A stretch of 64,000 nt of DNA from Acidobacteriota bacterium (GTDB lineage: Bacteria > Acidobacteriota > Terriglobia > Bryobacterales > Bryobacteraceae), in NCBI GenBank assembly GCA_018268715.1, contig JAFDVZ010000007.1:790106-854105 (forward strand). Reading direction: 5' to 3'. Position 1 is the stretch's first letter; the number at the start of each line of letters is the position of its first letter. Shown here piece after piece: positions 62,262 to 64,000 of this stretch. The notes below the pieces were generated by a model. That model saw only the letters and a program-made list of their open reading frames with translations, did no database searches and had not been told where the DNA came from. The translations under genes were made by a program, and so were the position numbers.

Positions 62262-62706
62262 CGCCTGCCTTCGCGGTGCTCTTGGTGTAGACGTCGAATA
62301 CGTTCTGTCCACCCCAACTGTTGGACTTCGGGTCGTCCTGCATGCTGCGCTTGCCCCAGTCGAAGGAGTTCGTCATGGGGTCCTTCGGGATCCGGCGCAG
62401 CAGTCGGATTTTGGTGTCGATCTTGCCGGACTGCTTGACGCCCTCCACCAGGATGTCGAGCGATTCGGGATAGCATTCGGTGCCCTGCTTGACCATGCCG
62501 AGCTTGTTCTGATCGCACATGTCCTTGTACTTGTCGACAGCCTGGCGCATCTCGTGGAGCGCCCAGCGCAGTTCGCGCTCGCGGTCTCGGCGGACCTTGT
62601 AGCGGGCGAGCGGCACCACCATCCCGCACAGCAGCGACAGGATGGTGAAGGCCACGATCAGCTCCACCAGGGTCAGCCCCAACTCGCTATGTTTACGTCC
62701 GGCCAT
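62236..62706 (-). CDS. Type II secretion/pilus pseudopilin, second copy
   Basis: 156 aa. Prepilin site G10/L11 (HSELG|LTLVEL) with Glu at +5, then hydrophobic LIVAFTILSLLCGMVVPLA. The globular part shares features with the neighbour: helix HEMRQAVDKYKDMCDQNKLG, LLRRIPKDPMTNSFDW and a closing GTQYNEW. It therefore appears to be a paralogue of the other pseudopilin rather than a distinct GspH/I/J type. Starts two bases after the secretin ends, so the three genes form a minus-strand operon. Confidence 0.88.
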   Translation of the reverse strand: MAGRKHSELGLTLVELIVAFTILSLLCGMVVPLARYKVRRDRERELRWALHEMRQAVDKYKDMCDQNKLGMVKQGTECYPESLDILVEGVKQSGKIDTKIRLLRRIPKDPMTNSFDWGKRSMQDDPKSNSWGGQNVFDVYTKSTAKAGDGTQYNEW

Positions 62707-62708
62707 GG

Positions 62709-64000
62709 CTATTGGACGGTGACCTCCACGGCGGGGGCCGTGACGGCGATCGGTTGCAGTTGGGCGTTGCGGAGGCCGAACTCGGAGACCACCACCACTG
62801 TCGCGCCCTTGCCGATGGCGGTGAACGAGAGCGTGGCCAATCCGCCGGATCCGTTGACGCCGCCCGCGCCGGGCAGCCGGTTCATGGTGATCCAGGCTTC
62901 GCCCGAGTCGTTGCGGATGTCCTTGGCGCTGGTGATGCGCTGGTTGTCCCGGGAAAGCAGTTCGCCAGGCGTGATCTCATTCAGACGGAGCACCTTCGGG
63001 TCCCATTTGAGGCGGATTGGCGAGGCCGTGAACAGGTCCTGCATCAATTCCCCCTGGAGGGTCAGGTTGAGCTGTCCGCCGAGCTGCGTTTGGGCCCGTC
63101 CCGGCATGAAGATCAGCCGGGGGCCGGCGGCCGGCGCGGCGGAAGGGACGCCCGGGATGGAGGGCTGGGCGGTGGGGGGCGGCGGCGTAACGACGGCCGG
63201 CGCCGGGGTCGGCGGAGGCGCGGCGGCCGCCGGTTGGTTCTGCGCGGGTCCCGGAGCGGGGGCCGGCGCGGAGGCGCGCGGCGCGTAGGATACCCGCACC
63301 ACCTGGTCGGAGCCGGACAGCACGCCCTTGACGTCGACATCGGTCAGGCTGGGCGTGCGCACAATGTGGGGCACCAGGGCGATGAGCAGGTCTCCGCGCT
63401 CCTTGTCGGTGGCCTCGCCGCCGAGCAGGCGCCCGAGAATCGGGATGTTCACCAGCCCGGGCACGCCGTTGAGGCTCCGCGTGTTCTGATCCTGGGAGAG
63501 GCCGCCGAGGATGTTCACCTCGCCCTCCCGCAGCCGGATTTCCGTTTCACTCTTGCGCTGGCCGATGATGGGCTGCTCGACGCCGCCGATGGTGACGTGA
63601 TCGCTCACGTTCGACACCTCGATGGCCACCTTCAGCGTGACTTCGTCCTTGCCGTGAACGGTGGGCGTCAGGTCGACGTTCACGCCGACTTCGGCGAAGT
63701 TGAACTGCGTGTTGGCGTAGGCCATGCCCGCCACGCTGCCGATGCCGCTGTTGAACGAACCGGTGGCGTAGGGGATCTTGTTGCCGATGCGGAGCGTCAC
63801 CTTCTGGCCGTCGGAGGCGCGCACCTGCGGCGATTGCAGCACACGGGTCTCGCGGTCCGACATGACAAGGTTCAGCAGCGCGCCCGGCAGCGTCGTCGAG
63901 AAGTCCGCCATGCTGATCCGCTTCAGGTTCGTCAGGTTGACCACCGTGGAGGAACTGGAGGTGGTGGAGGTGGAGGTGGTCGACGTGGTGCCCGTGGTCG
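62709..64000 (-). CDS. Secretin (GspD-like) with cohesin-like C-terminal domain, 5'-partial
   Basis: The reading frame runs open to the window edge; the last visible codons form a Thr/Ser-rich linker before VVNLTNLKRISMADF. Secretin features are LLNLVMSDRETRVLQSPQVR, FNFAEVGVNVDLTPTVHGKD and RSLNGVPGLVNIPILGRLLG (the VPxLxxIPxLGxLF-type motif), so this is the outer-membrane ring region. After the barrel comes a Pro/Ala-rich hinge (AAPPPTPAPAVVTPPPPTAQ). The last about 130 residues then have a cohesin-like beta-sandwich pattern (QLNLTLQGELMQDLFTASPI, IRLKWDPKVLRLNEITPGEL). A cohesin tail is not part of standard GspD. The rest of the gene lies outside. Confidence 0.88.
   Translation of the reverse strand, partial: TTGTTSTTSTSTTSSSSTVVNLTNLKRISMADFSTTLPGALLNLVMSDRETRVLQSPQVRASDGQKVTLRIGNKIPYATGSFNSGIGSVAGMAYANTQFNFAEVGVNVDLTPTVHGKDEVTLKVAIEVSNVSDHVTIGGVEQPIIGQRKSETEIRLREGEVNILGGLSQDQNTRSLNGVPGLVNIPILGRLLGGEATDKERGDLLIALVPHIVRTPSLTDVDVKGVLSGSDQVVRVSYAPRASAPAPAPGPAQNQPAAAAPPPTPAPAVVTPPPPTAQPSIPGVPSAAPAAGPRLIFMPGRAQTQLGGQLNLTLQGELMQDLFTASPIRLKWDPKVLRLNEITPGELLSRDNQRITSAKDIRNDSGEAWITMNRLPGAGGVNGSGGLATLSFTAIGKGATVVVVSEFGLRNAQLQPIAVTAPAVEVTVQ

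Overview
The window looks like chromosomal DNA of a GC-rich soil-type bacterium, most likely an acidobacterium of the Solibacter/Bryobacter kind. That placement is an inference from the NtrC-type regulators, a small protein family with an ANRxNAxxSTGPxTPEGK N-terminus, and a secretin fused to a cohesin-like tail. Coding density is very high, with no tRNA, rRNA, CRISPR array, insertion sequence or prophage head/lysis gene visible. No gene-free stretch exceeds 300 bases; the longest is about 240 bases, before the ANTAR gene near 48 kb.

Positions 1-5.8 kb hold the end of a giant Ig-like repeat protein, a convergent polysaccharide pyruvyl transferase-like gene with a Tat-like leader, and a sigma-54-type activator with a degenerate receiver. 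A perfect hairpin and a weak sigma-54-like promoter follow the activator.

Positions 5.95-41.9 kb are one long plus-strand operon, mostly with overlapping start/stop codons or gaps under 20 bases. It encodes an extracellular contractile injection system (eCIS; Afp/PVC/MAC-like). Recognisable parts are a Pvc16/DUF4255 cap protein, two sheaths, two inner-tube proteins, a CIS tube/adaptor protein, a hub, an OB-fold spike, gp25, baseplate J, a tail-protein-I fusion and an AAA+ ATPase. Among these sit proteins I cannot match to a known family. They are three consecutive paralogues of 287, 612 and 1213 residues sharing one N-terminal module, two small Ig-like paralogues (one with a histone-H1-like Lys/Ala tail), a protein with a C-terminal membrane-like segment, a 58-residue protein and a possible tape-measure-like protein. 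The operon ends with a 2714-residue protein that has annexin-like repeats, a hydrophobic Gly/Ala region and a C-terminal PD-(D/E)xK nuclease-like motif. A 500-residue protein resembling Imm49-type immunity proteins follows it directly. I read this as a self-contained device with its cargo and immunity gene.

Positions 41.9-49.9 kb carry a URO-D-family protein, a membrane-targeted alpha/beta hydrolase, a minus-strand operon (unknown protein, PHP-type phosphoesterase, membrane protein, GT4 glycosyltransferase), an ANTAR-domain protein and a GT28/MGDG-synthase-like glycosyltransferase.

Positions 50-57 kb hold a secreted PafA-like phosphatase converging on a PiT phosphate transporter (a phosphate-acquisition pair), a small acidobacterial protein and an orphan 979-residue protein. 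Positions 57-61.9 kb hold a helical-repeat/zinc-ribbon protein, then a two-component system (NtrC-type regulator and membrane kinase) overlapped by an RluE-like pseudouridine synthase. The last 2.2 kb, on the minus strand, hold a type II secretion/pilus group: a secretin running off the edge and two pseudopilins.

The plus strand is C-rich through the eCIS operon and G-rich from about 51 to 61 kb regardless of gene direction, which suggests a change of replication or transfer context.
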